A DNA stretch of 64,000 nucleotides from Bathynomus jamesi (GCA_023014485.1 JAJOZX010005615.1:1-64000); one strand, 5' to 3'; numbered from the stretch's first letter, positions 20,727-31,689 are shown. Program-made: numbers and translations. The notes: generated from the sequence alone by a model not told the origin.

Positions 20727-23206
20727 TGCAAAAAACTTCACTTTTTTCTACGTGAAGGTCAAAATATGATAATAAAAACCCACTCTAATAGACAGAGTTT
20801 ATTTCCACAAGAGTTTCGATGCCCACTAGGGCATATCATACTCTGGGTTCAGGGTTGAAATTTTGGAAAAACAAAGTGGCTAATATGTATTCCTATGTAA
20901 AAATTAATTCTAAGATGGGTTTATTATTTGCAACTTTTCCGAAAAATCTCATTTTCTTGGTCAAAATCGCGCGCAGCTGTTCTGTATATGATTTAGTCTA
21001 ACAGCTGCTTTTCTGACCTCATCCTTGTTTTCTCTGGGTGCTGAAAAAATGTTTAGATTTCACGTAAAACTTAAGAATTTTAAGTTTTTCTTCAAAGAAT
21101 AGACGCGGTTCACCAGCTCTACTCTCATCGAGTAGCGGGAGACTTGCCACCTCCACGTGTAGGTTTACAGGCCTGTTCTTCCTGGATCCCTGAAAAGCGT
21201 GGCCTCGTAAGATCTTATATTATGATCTTATGAGGACTTTCAGTTCTTATGAGCATTAACGATGGCTTCAGCCTCTTCATCAGCCACTCGAACCTGAAAA
21301 GCTCTTAAGTATGTCCTGCTTCGATCTGAACACTGGGAGCATTTCTCGATGGTCTATTCTGGCTCTCACCCACCCATCTCTCCTCTCGTGACCGTACACA
21401 GCTTGGGAAGCAGTTGAGACTTCCTGTACAGCTCTCTCGCAGGACTGAGTATGAACAGAGAAAGTGTCCACTTTGAGTGGAGTTTTCCTGAGATCCTCGA
21501 CCTCAGTGAAGGTCATCTTGCAGGTGAAAATAAGCTCGTAAATATTCTCTGATTCCCAGTTGATGAGATCCTCAGGTGAAGTGGCCTGCAGATTGACTTT
21601 GGGATTTCTATGGGGCCTCACTGTCGTATCACCGAAGTCTCTTCCTTCTCTGATCTTCTCTATCTGGCTCACAGCAAAAGCTCTCTGATGCTCATCCTCA
21701 CTGCACAGGAATGAAGCCAGGATGTTCTCAGGATGTGCGTGGTAAGCTCCTCTTATCACTGCAGCAGAGATGATGTTCCTGACCTCGGTAGTCTGGTTCC
21801 TCAGCAGCCTCAGGCTTGAAAAAACATGTGCAGGACCAAATTTGAGGTGGTGCTTCACTTTGATGTCGTAGTACATTTTGAAGTAGAAGTTAAGGCAGAA
21901 CTTCACGAGGACCTCGAACCTCCTCAACACCTCCCCCTTCAGTCCGTGCTCCCTCATCCACAACAGCAAGATGGCCTGTACAGTAGTGGGCCACCTGGAT
22001 TGGTTCAGAGGTCCGCACTTGAAACCAGCCAACTGTGGACTGAGACTTCCAGACTTGATGGCTTTGATCAGAAGATAGCAGTTGTACTGGTCTGTGGAGA
22101 GAGATTTGACTATCTCTACTGGCAGCTCCATGATATCTTCAGTTCCTTCCACTGGTTTGAAGTTGAAGTTGACCTCAAGTTCATTCAATTTCTCAAGAAG
22201 TTTTCCAATAGGCCCACTGAAGCCTGACCGGGGAGTTACAGGGCCGTCCAGCTTGATGATTAAGTGCCTCAGGGGGAGCTCGTTCACATGGAGCTGACAG
22301 ATCATCCAGTGGCACTTGCGACCCAGCATCTTCTCCAATAGGGCTATGGCGCCTCCAGACCACCCCGTGTTGGTGTTGGTAGAGTCTCCTCCAATCATTA
22401 CAAGGCTCTCGTCAGCTCCGTGATCCAGAAGCCACTCATTCAGGCCCTGAGCGATCTTATGAGCAGGCTTTTCTCCTTCCTCAGGTTCCTCGGGAGTGAA
22501 ATGGAAGAGGTACTTTCCTTGAGGCTCCCACGTGATAGTGTAATGCTCCTCGATCACTTTGCCAGGATGAAATCTCCCTGTCACTTCGTCATATTTCAAC
22601 ACCTTTGTGTTCTTATCCTGCTTGCCATCAAAGAATATCCCAGAGAGCTTTTCCTCCTCTGACCTCTGCGTGAGAGCTTCAACTGATGAGGCCATTACTT
22701 CCTCCTTGGCCCTCCAGACTTTCATTCCATCTGTGGCCAAGTAAGCCTTGTCTTTGGAAAGATGACCGGCCTTACCGAAAAGAATGGCGTCCACTCACTT
22801 CTACTTCACAATTATAACTGGCGTAATTGCTCAGAGCCATCTATTGAGAGAATGTTGAACTTCGCCTTCTGCGTCCAAATGGTTACAAAGATTCAGATGG
22901 AGAAGATTTTTTTTCTTATGTATGTATGTATGTATTAAACCTGTGTAAGAGTTAAGCAAAGTTAATGTGTCTAAATGGCAACAAATTACGACAAAGGGTT
23001 AAAAATATGAGGTTGTGTTCAATTGAATATTCGGTATTTCAACATAGAACAGAAAACCGCAATTTTGAACATGATAACGCGATTTTTGGGAAAAGTTGCA
23101 GAAAAGAAACCCCTCTGGCATCCACTGGCATCCTCTTCGGGTGGATACAGAAAAACGAATCGAAACTGTTGTGGAAATAAACTCTGTCTATTAGAGTGAG
23201 TTTTTA
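20727..23206. mobile_element. Inverted element with Penelope-type ends carrying the hAT-like gene
   Basis: Left end GCAAAAAACTTCA...TGATAATAAAAACCCACT and right end with inverse of the same sequence match the ends of 16373-18377. Just inside, GCAACTTTTCC(C/G)AAAAATC appears on both sides in inverse, at about 20932 and 23085, a second inner terminal repeat. Imperfect copies of TCGGAAGA-GATG flank the whole. Its payload is the hAT-like gene at 21280-22794, so either the hAT-like element landed inside the Penelope pair or was carried along with it. Confidence 0.6.
21280..22794 (-). CDS. hAT-like putative transposase, C-terminal two thirds (copy 2)
   Basis: An open frame of 504 codons, homologous along its length to 9140-11504. 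It shows FFDGKQD (D56), GGDSTNTNTGW (D137), CQLHVNELPLRHL (C166, H169), then NQSRWPTTVQ and a long helical region ending in a conserved FTEVEDLRKTPLKVD stretch. The frame begins right after a stop at 22797-22795 with GTG rather than ATG, and the N-terminal third with its cysteine cluster is absent, so it is likely truncated or starts in an unseen exon. No stop interrupts the rest, which is unusual here and suggests either youth or selection. Its G+C is clearly above that of its neighbours. Function is inferred from motif order only. Confidence 0.65.
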   Translation of the reverse strand: MDAILFGKAGHLSKDKAYLATDGMKVWRAKEEVMASSVEALTQRSEEEKLSGIFFDGKQDKNTKVLKYDEVTGRFHPGKVIEEHYTITWEPQGKYLFHFTPEEPEEGEKPAHKIAQGLNEWLLDHGADESLVMIGGDSTNTNTGWSGGAIALLEKMLGRKCHWMICQLHVNELPLRHLIIKLDGPVTPRSGFSGPIGKLLEKLNELEVNFNFKPVEGTEDIMELPVEIVKSLSTDQYNCYLLIKAIKSGSLSPQLAGFKCGPLNQSRWPTTVQAILLLWMREHGLKGEVLRRFEVLVKFCLNFYFKMYYDIKVKHHLKFGPAHVFSSLRLLRNQTTEVRNIISAAVIRGAYHAHPENILASFLCSEDEHQRAFAVSQIEKIREGRDFGDTTVRPHRNPKVNLQATSPEDLINWESENIYELIFTCKMTFTEVEDLRKTPLKVDTFSVHTQSCERAVQEVSTASQAVYGHERRDGWVRARIDHREMLPVFRSKQDILKSFSGSSG

Positions 23207-23211
23207 TTATC

Positions 23212-23440
23212 ATCTCGGAAGATGTTGAACGAATATGCGGCGCCTTTGGTAGTAGCCCGAGAGAGTTCATCCGTCGTGCCAGTGTCGAACTGCAGATTCC
23301 TCGTTCAACTGAAAGAGAGTATCACAGAACTGGTGAACTCTGTAACCCATGAGATGCTAGGCAACGTGTGGAGGGAAATTGAGTACCGTTGCGACCTGGT
23401 CCGTGGTACAAATGGTGCACATATTGAATGCATACAATAA
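23212..23440 (+). pseudogene. Mariner transposase C-terminus (element D)
   Basis: Reads EDVERICGAFG after the insertion, then an abrupt jump to LKESITELVNSVTHEMLGNV and the terminus GTNGAHIECIQ with a stop at 23440. The last part is the normal C-terminus of this mariner group. The DDD core is not present. Confidence 0.6.
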
Positions 23441-23592
23441 AGAACTCTAATATATCTAAATGTTATAATTCACATATATCATATGAAACTTTATGACATT
23501 AGCTATTTACTGTGTGAATATTACATTGTTTGCCTCATTCAATAAAAAATTATAAGGTTTCGAATTTGTTTCATTTCGAATGGGACACCCGG

Positions 23593-24166
23593 TATATACA
23601 GTAACATACGTGACTATTATGACAATTATAGCTCTCAGAGTTCATCCATTAGATGTACTTTTACACCAGATGTAAAACATTAGAAGTGATCAAAAGATAT
23701 ACTTCAGAAAATATTGCTAAGAAATGGAAATAGAACAGGGGTAAAATGTAATAATGGTTGATAGACAATTTAACCCAGTATCTAAGTAGAATCAAAGGAA
23801 AACGAGCAAACTGTATGCGTTCATTTGGAAAGTTTTCTGGAGTTAAATGTTTGATAATTTCAGAAAAAGCATTTATAAAAATTAAAATAGGGTCCTATAT
23901 AACAAAACTGATACCTTCAATTTTGAGTAAGGTTTCTTCTGGTTCTTAGTTAAAAATAGTTGGATAACGAGGACAACACTTTATCAACCATTTTATTTGC
24001 AAAATAATCAAATACTTACAGATATGAACCAAACTAAAATAATTTTAGGAACAAAAGAAGAATTTACTAACTACTATATACAGGGCGTTTCAAAAGTCGA
24101 GAATCATAGAAATATTTTTTTAAAATTATACTATAATATATATAAAAATATATATAAATATATATA
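23593..24166. other. AT-rich spacer with one stray mariner terminus
   Basis: CAGGGCGTTTCAAAAGTCGAG at 24088 (first 20 bases) resembles a mariner end but has no partner that I can find. No genes. Confidence 0.45.
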
Positions 24167-25555
24167 CATCGGGTGTCCCAATAAAATGTTTACACATCAT
24201 ATTAACATATATATCAACATGCACACTTTAGATGATAGTAATATGGCTGATGTATTAGTATATTTATAGTACTTAGTAATAGTAGTATAGTAATGGTGTA
24301 TTGTACTTAAATAACAGTAGTATCCCTTGTTACAGGAAATGGCGGCATTGCAGTTATCGTTTGAGCAACGTAAGTGGATTCTGAAGCACTATTGGAAGAC
24401 GGAGAATGTGGCTGAGGTACAGAGACATTGGAGAAATGAGTTTGGAACATTACCACCGTCACGGGGAACAATTACAAGATTACGTGATAAGTTTGAGACT
24501 GACGGAACAGTGCAAAACGTCAACAAAGGCCGATCTGGAAGACGTCGCACTTCAACTGACAATGAAAGTGTTGAGACCGTGTTACAGGCCTTCACAAACT
24601 CTGCAAATAAGTCTACAAGGCAATGTTCTCGTGAGACTGGTGTTTCTGAATCCAGCGTTCATCGCATTTTGCGACGTGAAAAGTGGAAACCGTACATACC
24701 TAGACTGCTTCATGCAATGAATGAGGACGATCCAGATCGTCGAAAAGTTTTTGAGTGGTTTTTGCACATGTGTGATGAAAAACAATCTTTTCCTGATTTC
24801 ATTCTTTGGTCCGATGAAACCACTTTTAAACTTAATTGTACTATCAATCGACACAACTGTGTGTACTGGGCCAACGAAAATCCAAACGTAACAGAAGAAC
24901 GAGCACTTAATCAACCAGGAGTGTCAGTGTGGTGTGGTCTGTCTTCCAGAGGAGGGATAGGGCCATTTTTCTTTGAGGACACTGTCACAGGTGCTGCTTG
25001 CTTATCAATGCTGCAAGACAACATTGTACCTCCAATCAGAGCTCTTTTTTTGCAAGAAGAGTGTTACTTTCAACAGGATGGCGCGCCACCACATCACCAC
25101 AATGACGTTAGAAATTTTCTCAATGTTTGTTTTCCTAGAAGATGGATAGGACGTAGGGGATGTACGGAGTATCCACCACGATCTCCTGACTTAACACCCT
25201 TAGACTTTTACTTGTGAAGCAGTCGGAAGAACACTGCATGCTGAAAAACCAAGGACACTACAGGCCTTGAGACACGAAATTGAAATAGCCTGTGCCAACA
25301 TTCCACTCCGAACAATCCGAACAGTATGCCGATCTGTTGCGCGCCGTTGTCAAGAATGTATTGATGCTAGTGGCGGACATTTTGAACATTTAAAACATTA
25401 AAGTAAGCAGCACATCCATGAAGGTATTGACGCTGCTGGCTGATATTTCGAACATTTAAACATTAAAGAAGCCTATTTGCTATCTATTTACTATCCGCCT
25501 ATTTTGCTTATTGATATATATGTTAATATGATGTGTAAACATTTTTTTGGGACAC

Positions 25556-25559
<4 letters not shown>
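24167..25559 (+). mobile_element. Full-length mariner element (E)
   Basis: Left GGGTGTCCCAATAAAATGTT and right inverse ending in GGGACACTCTG at 25559 share about 45 bp and are flanked by TA on each side. The 1.39-kb length is normal for a complete mariner. A short imperfect duplication of the transposase tail lies at 25402-25465. Confidence 0.85.
24339..25401 (+). pseudogene. Mariner transposase, nearly whole (element E)
   Basis: Cut-and-paste DNA transposase. The first ATG in a good position is 24339 ([19 protein letters not shown]). In order: HTH1, RSGRRRTS linker, HTH2 ([17 protein letters not shown]), catalytic ILWSDET (first D), [11 protein letters not shown] (second D) and [12 protein letters not shown] (third D); I count 36 residues between the second and third D. 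At 25215-25217 TGA stands where the family has the W of LWG, and the frame is shifted after it; the C-terminus continues to HFEHLKH at 25401. So one nonsense change and one indel. TTGTTACAG lies four bases before the ATG. Confidence 0.85.
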
Positions 25560-25590
<31 letters not shown>

Positions 25591-25739
25591 TCTGTATATA
25601 TATGAAAAATTATTTCACGAAAGTGACACGTGAAAAATATTTATGATGAATAAAACCACGAAGGGAAAAGAAACACAAAGGGGTGCTCAAGCGCTTTCGT
25701 CTAATGACCTAATGACATCCTCAGGAACACTGGAGTATA

Positions 25740-26540
25740 TATGTATATATATTTGGTTATGCGGGTATACATGTGTAGTTGTATTATTTGTAATTTTTTC
25801 AATTTATATTTATTTTATTTCTTTATTCTTTTGCGACCTACCGTTTTTTCAGACAATAATTATAAAAACAAATCTTTGGTAATTTTTTCCCTTATGCATA
25901 TATATATATATATTCTGTATATATTGCGTTTATATTTCGTATATATACCGTATATAGTTGTATGTATTTTTATGGTTCTTTATATATCATCTAGGCATTT
26001 TGTTTTCCAATTTATATTTACTTGTACTTTTTTATTCGTTTGTGACCATAATATGCATGATTCAGACAATAACTAAAAAACCTTTGGTAATCTTTCCCTT
26101 ATAAATTGGTGTGCCTCTCTTAAAATTTATTTTTCAATTTATTATTATTATTTTTTATTATTTTTTTATTTTTTTTTTATTATTTTTTTTTTATGACATA
26201 TATATCAATTTGGCATCATCTATTAAATTGATTGTAAACTTCCCTTTTGAGCTTGAATTTGTAGACTCCACTTACAATTTTTGGTTTTTTATCGGTTGGT
26301 TTATTTCTTTATGGTTATTTAGGCTGTGACATATAATATATCACTAAGGCATTATTTTGTAATTTTTAATTTTTTTTTTTTTTCTTCCAATATTTATATT
26401 TATATTTTTATTTCTTTATTCTTTTGTGACCTGTTCCATAAACAAGCCATTTGAATTTATATTGAAGGTCGGCCAAAGTGCTAAAAGTGTCATTTTCCCA
26501 TACAAATATGTTTATCCTCCCACAATTTTTCTTTACTTAC

Positions 26541-26584
<44 letters not shown>

Positions 26585-26842
26585 TATATTTTGTGTTTTT
26601 TATTTGTCGGTTTATTTCTTTATGGTTATTTAGGCTGACATATATATCACTAAGGCACTATTTTGTAATTAATTTTTTCTCAATTTATATTTATATTTAT
26701 TTTTATTTCTTTATTCTTTTGTGACCTGTTTCATAAACAAGCCATTTGAATTTATATTGAATGTCGGCCGAAGTGCTATAAGTGTCAATTTCCCATACAA
26801 ATGTTGTTTGCTTCTTCCACAATTTTTTCTATGCTTACTATA

Positions 26843-26870
<28 letters not shown>
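25740..26870. repeat. Degenerate tandem repeat, units about 150-290 bp
   Basis: TTTATTTCTTTATTCTTTTG-type blocks recur at about 25830, 26030, 26405 and 26705. Two clean units (26290-26545 and 26590-26850) share GACCTGTT(C/T)CATAAACAAGCC and a CCATACAAAT block. Flanking (TA)n runs separate the units. No gene. Confidence 0.65.
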
Positions 26871-26879
<9 letters not shown>

Positions 26880-26890
26880 GTGTATATGTA

Positions 26891-28277
26891 CAGTGCCCGC
26901 GAAAAGTATCCGATCACTGAAGAAAATACAATATTTTCCCTTGATATTCAGAGACACGTAATTCACTTTCTATTTGTTCTAGCGACATCTGGTAACTTTG
27001 AGGTTGCTCGCTGATATGAGAGCTATCCAACGCATTCTCAAATTAGTGTTGTGGTAGCCTTCGTTGCGGGTGGCTGTGTCTCAAATTTGTCAGATTTCAC
27101 TGTTTGTGTAAATTTCTTGATTTTTTTTTTTTTTACAGAAGTGGTGTAAATAAAATTTATATATAATGTGTGCTAAAAAACAACTTAAGAGTGATTGTCG
27201 AGGTGCTATTGTTGCTTTGCATGCATGTGGGAAATCACAGAGACAGATAGCTAAGGAATTAAACATATCCCAAAGTACCGTTAATTTATGGGTTTCACGG
27301 GCTAAGAACAATGGTGGCCTAACCACGCCAGTCCCTATAAAACGATCTGGCAGACCGAGAAAAACAAATTCGCGAACAGACAAACTTATGAAACGTTTAG
27401 TATTGAAAAACCCAACAATAACTGCGAAAGAAATAAAATTTAATATGAATAATTTGTTATCTGGTGTTTCTGAACGAACTATCCAGGAGCGGCTCCAAAA
27501 AGAACTCGGATTACCATCTCGCCATGCTGCTAAGAAACCGTTCATTAATGAAAAAATGCGTAAAAAACGTGTCGCATTTTGTAAAAAATACATTCATTGG
27601 ACTGTTGATGACTGGAAGAAGGTTTTATTTAGCGATGAGTCGACATTTTTGACATTCAGAAGTTGTCCAAAAAAGGTTCGCCGGCCTATTGGCTCAAATA
27701 GGATGGACCCTAAATACACCCTAAAGACAATGAAACACCCTCCAAGTGTGATGGTTTGGGGTTGTTTCGGTTACTATGGGCGTGGAAACTTATATTTTCT
27801 TCCGAAGAACACAACTATGAATGGTGCACGGTATTTAGCAATGCTACAGGATAAACTTCCAATGGCAATGGCAATCCAAAGGACAAAAACATACATGCAT
27901 GATGGTGCACCATGTCACAGGGCCAAATAGTGACAAAATGGATTACTGACAATAAATTTGATATTTTGGATTGGCCTGGTAATAGTCCAGATCTCAATCC
28001 GATAGAAAATCTGTGGCTAATAATAAAAATAAGGTTGAATGCCACGACACTGGCTCAGTCGAAAAATTACAAGAGGCCATCAAAAAGGTATGGTGCAAGG
28101 AAATATCAGTGGAAGTTTGTCAAAACTTGATTAAATCCATGCCAAAACGTCTAGAACAAGTCATCCAAACCAAAGGACAGATGACAAAATACTAATATAA
28201 GGTTAGTATACATTTAAACATTGTTTTTTATGTAAAAAATACAAATTTCAAGGGTGATCGGATACTTTTCGCGGGCA

Positions 28278-28280
<3 letters not shown>
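26891..28280 (+). mobile_element. Full-length Tc1-like element (F)
   Basis: Perfect termini CAGTGCCCGCGAAAAGTATC and the inverse, each extended to CGGATCAC-type sequence, lie between TA dinucleotides (26889-26890 and 28281-28282). Length about 1.39 kb. One of the youngest-looking elements of the window. Confidence 0.9.
27166..28195 (+). pseudogene. Tc1-like transposase, two frameshifts
   Basis: DDE transposase that excises and inserts the element at TA. From the ATG at 27166: HTH1 (GKSQRQIAKELNISQSTVN, residues about 24-42), KRSGRPRK linker, HTH2 (SERTIQERLQKELGL), then VLFSDEST (first D), MHDGAPCHRAK (second D) and NSPDLNPIENLW (third residue E). A one-base loss near 27928 creates TAG just after the second D, and another near 28030 shifts the frame after ENLW. 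The C-terminus KGQMTKY ends at 28195. All catalytic residues are still readable, so inactivation is recent. Confidence 0.85.
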
Positions 28281-28327
<47 letters not shown>

Positions 28328-28499
28328 ATATACATATATGAATATGTATGTATGTATGTTTATTTTTGTAACCTATATATTGCCTTGATCTGTCCTTTCA
28401 TTCCAGTGTTCCTGAGGATGTCATTAGACGAAAGCGCTTGAGCACCCCTTTGTGTTTCTTTTCCCTTCGTGGTTTTATTCATCGTATATATATATTATA

Positions 28500-28545
28500 T
28501 ATATATATGTGTGTGTGTGTATGTGTGTGTCTGTGTCTGTGTTCA

Positions 28546-28578
<33 letters not shown>

Positions 28579-28620
28579 TGTCTGTGTCTGTGTTCAGTGT
28601 GTGTGTGTGTGTGAGGGTTC
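28500..28620. repeat. (TG)n microsatellite, duplicated
   Basis: TG repeats with interspersed TATG and TCTGTG; a block of about 55 bp containing CTGTGTCTGTGTTCAG is present twice in tandem. Confidence 0.85.
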
Positions 28621-29537
28621 AGTAAAGAGAAAGTTATGAAAAAGATATAAAGACTAACATGGGAATGCTCCAAGTTTCCTATAAACTTATAATATATTCC
28701 TATAATGTATTAATACAAAAAACTAAGAAAAATTTTGTTAGCAAAAGTAATGTATGAATCAGTGATGTAGGTCTCGAGATCGGTCTCGGTCTCGAGACCG
28801 ATCTCGAGACCCAATTTGCAGATCTCGATCTCGATCTCGGTCTCCGCTATTTAGATCTCGGTCTCGATCTCGGTCTCGACAGACGCGGTCTCGGTTTTTC
28901 TCCCCGAGACCTTTCGAGACCTCTCGAGACCATAATATAATGAAAAATACATGTTATTGGCATACTCATGATGGTGGCTTGGTTGAACAGACACAATTCA
29001 GAATGTTTTGAGTTGCCACGTTTGTCTTGCGGGGGGGGGGGGGTCTGGATTTTTTTAGGTTAGCGCTACAAAAAATTTGCCTCCCCCGCCCCCGTCAGAT
29101 TAATTTTATTGAAAATGGAAACACTAAATAGAGAATTATATATATTAAGTTTATATATATAAGTATTATTATAAGGCCACTTAGTATTGCCAACGGCATG
29201 TCAACCTCTGTGGCGTGATAAACACGATTATCCTCCCATCCAATATGTATTTGAAAAATAAAATGCTTCACACAAAACTAATGCAAGAAATACAGCATAA
29301 AAAAACAGTACCGATAAATTCATAAAGCATAGAATAACTCGACAACCCTTCACATCACTTATATTTACAATGTACCGATTCGTAGAACAAATCGCATTGC
29401 CAATTGTAAATGTTAAAAAATGACGTCATCAATGATGTCACGGCGGAACTTTTATCACGCCACACTTCCCCTTAAGCGCTCATTCTCACAGCAGCGATGA
29501 CGAAATAAAACAGAGTCAAACCAAAGTTCCGAGACTA

Positions 29538-30168
29538 ATGGCAAAATATCAAAGCTATCGGTCCAAGCAGAAGAACGTTGAAACTGGGAAGATTTTGAAC
29601 CGCAGGGGACAGTTGCAGCGGTACCTCTTAGAGATCGATGAATCTCATATTTTAGACAACTGCTCTCCAATAAAGTTTTGGCACCAGAAAAGGGATAAAT
29701 TCCCATCACTGGCCAATATTGCCATGCATGGCCGTAACTACCTATGAGGTCACCGAGGTCCGGACCTAGGTAATTATTTCCTAAAAAAAAAAGAGACTGA
29801 ACCCTGAAATATTGCTGCAGCTTTAATAAAAGTATTTTTGCTAACAGGTCCCTTTGTACAGTATTTAATTATAGACAAGGGTTTTGTGTTTAGTGTATAG
29901 CTTGGGTTTGTTTGTAGATGTCATTTTGGTCTGAATTTTGCTCGTCCCGCCGCGCTCGAAAAAAATCTGGACCTCACTAATTTCTAAACCCTAGTTACGG
30001 CCCTGTTGCCATGACTGTTTTAACAGTGCCTGCCTCTAGTGCTCCAATTGAGCGTGTATTTAGCCATGGAGGCATAATAATGAGGCCCCACGGAAGTCGA
30101 CCTTCAGCAGATCTTCTGAGCATGCTGATGTTCCTTAAGTGTAATGAGCACCTATCATGCTTTAAATA
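29538..30168 (+). pseudogene. hAT transposase C-terminal (dimerisation) part
   Basis: The frame before the MITE gives NCSPIKFWHQKRDKFPSLAN followed by IAM; after the MITE it resumes with TVPASSAPIERVFSHGG and ADLLSMLMFLKCNEHL, ending at TAA near 30168. This is the hATC domain that lets the transposase multimerise (FW...FP.L and P.SSAP.ERVFS are its landmarks). The RNase H catalytic core upstream is not recognisable. Confidence 0.8.
29727..30005. mobile_element. 279-bp hAT-type MITE
   Basis: Ends CATGGCCGTAACTA and the inverse of CAGGGCCGTAACTA, one mismatch apart, are flanked by a perfect 8-bp duplication TTGCCATG (29719-29726 and 30006-30013). It splits the hAT dimerisation segment. Confidence 0.85.
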
Positions 30169-30239
30169 AATGCACAAGTCAAACTGGGTAGTGGGTACGT
30201 TCATTAAACCTTCTGTAACAGATATAAAAGAAGTAAATA

Positions 30240-30247
30240 AATAAAAA

Positions 30248-30292
<45 letters not shown>
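30240..30292. repeat. (TA)n microsatellite
   Basis: Uninterrupted TA run inside the hAT element, downstream of the dimerisation segment. Confidence 0.9.
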
Positions 30293-30626
30293 TTTGTTAA
30301 TTTATAGGCTACACCTTTTGCATTCAACACACTACATCTGAGAAAGTAGTTATTAGTTTATTAATATACTTAACATAGTCTAATTTCCATAGTAGTGTAA
30401 AACAAATTGAAAGGCATGAGCTTGGTCTCGATCTCGATCTCGTCTCGAATTTTAAGGGTCTCGATCTCGGAAGGTAGATCTCGATCTCGAACCTTTGATC
30501 TCGGTCTCGATTTGGTCTCACAGGATCAGGTCTCGGTCTCGGTCTCAGTCTCGGACTTGGTGGTCTCGACTACATCACTGGTATGAATGTATGTATATTT
30601 GTATCTACGTTATATATATATATATA

Positions 30627-31538
30627 CAGGGCGTCCCAAACAAATGTATACACACTTTAAATACTTATAAAGGCAGTGTTTATTAAAATACATTTCATTT
30701 TCAAAATGTAATAGAATGTACAGACATTATTTAATTGTTTTGTCAACGCCTGTTTTCAAACTGACGTCCGTTCTGGTCCAGGCACTGCTGATAACGCGAA
30801 GCAATGGAATCGCAAACATCACGAAACATTTCGTTTGGTATTTGTGTGCATTCTCGTTCAATGGCTGCTCTCAATTCAGCGACTGTTGCAGGTTTTATAG
30901 CGTAGACTTTGTCTTTTAAGTATCCCCATAAAAAAAGTCTAGTGGTGTGAGGTCTGGTGAACGCGGAGGGTATTCTACACGAAACCCCTTCGTCCAATCC
31001 ACATCCACATCGTGCCAAGTACCACTCGCAATACTCCACTCTTCGGTCCGGATCATCATCATCTTCATTAATAGCATGGACTAATCTTGGAATGTAACTT
31101 TTCCATTGACAGCGCTTCAAAATGCGTTGGACAGACGATTCTGAAATTCCTACCTCACGACTCGCTTGCCGCACAGATTTTCTTGGACTTTGGTGATACG
31201 TTTCCAGTACTCTTTCTTGCTTTGTGGGGCTTGTCGATGTCCGTGGTCTTCGGGAACGCTTCTTGTGGACATTCTGAACAGTTCCATCGGCTTCAAACTT
31301 ATCTCTAATTCGAGTGATGGTAAGTCGCGTTGGTGGATCTGTTTGAAACTCCTTCCTAAACTGTCTTTGCACTTCAACTGCGTTTTCACACTTCCAGTAG
31401 CATTTTAGAATGAATTTCCTTTGTTCAAAGCTTAGTCTGACTGCCATTATTAATTCTAATGGGTTTAACTTGAAAGAAAGAAACATCAATTGAGCTATCA
31501 GCTGTTAAAGTGTGTATACATTTTTTTGGGACGCCCTG
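30627..31538 (-). mobile_element. Internally deleted mariner, family copy 1
   Basis: Termini CAGGGCGTCCCAAACAAATG and the inverse ending in GGGACGCCCTG lie between TA dinucleotides. A second copy with the same internal deletion is at 46457-47361. At about 912 bp it lacks some 400 bp of catalytic sequence. Confidence 0.85.
30743..31447 (-). pseudogene. Mariner transposase with catalytic core deleted (copy 1)
   Basis: From the ATG at 31447: [20 protein letters not shown] (HTH1), [37 protein letters not shown] (HTH2), then at [10 protein letters not shown] the frame jumps past the first two catalytic D to DVDWTKG-like sequence (out of frame), and ends with [17 protein letters not shown] and FENRR. 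The open frame survives through the deletion by reading the wrong phase for a short part. It could bind DNA but not cut it. TTTCTTTCTTTCAAG lies upstream. Confidence 0.8.
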
Positions 31539-31539
31539 T

Positions 31540-31558
31540 ATATATATATATGTATATA

Positions 31559-31612
<54 letters not shown>

Positions 31613-31615
31613 TCA
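31540..31615. repeat. (TA)n microsatellite
   Basis: Mostly TA with TATG variants next to the right terminus of the mariner copy. A further (TA)n run lies at 31921-31988. Confidence 0.9.
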
Positions 31616-31689
31616 CACGTTAGTAATGTTGGTTTTGCTTCTGCCCGAATTGTTCATTCTGACGAAGGTGAAGCTTGTAACTCCACCTT

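Larger units (their letters stand above)
20393..23592 (+). mobile_element. Mariner element (D), split by a Penelope-ended insertion
   Basis: Left terminus GGTGTCCCATTCGAAATGAAAC (first 18: GGTGTCCCATTCGAAATG) and its inverse at 23560-23592 are near TA. Coding remnants flank the insertion on both sides: an N-terminal part at 20524-20726 and a C-terminal part at 23212-23440. The catalytic middle is missing even after the two parts are considered together, so the mariner was already defective when hit. Confidence 0.7.
25608..28483. mobile_element. Penelope-like inverted pair around a Tc1 element
   Basis: The left end (from 25608) reads TTTCACGAAAGTGACACG and then AATAAAACCACGAAGG; the right end (28400-28483) is the inverse of the second part. 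These ends equal those of the Penelope-like palindrome at 42944-44375, where GIY-YIG coding sequence is visible. The hairpin motif lies at 25694-25732 and 28408-28440. Between the left end and the Tc1 insertion (26891) is a run of degenerate roughly 290-bp repeats. Confidence 0.65.
28760..30580 (+). mobile_element. hAT element with perfect 8-bp duplication
   Basis: Left end CAGTGATGTAG at 28760 and right inverse CTACATCACTG ending at 30580 are flanked by GTATGAAT on both sides (28752-28759 and 30581-30588). Next to each end are dense arrays of GGTCTCGATCTCG-type units (about 28770-28935 left, 30420-30570 right), probably subterminal transposase-binding repeats. A hAT C-terminal dimerisation segment is still readable inside. 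The copy is deleted and itself interrupted by a MITE at 29727-30005. Confidence 0.9.
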
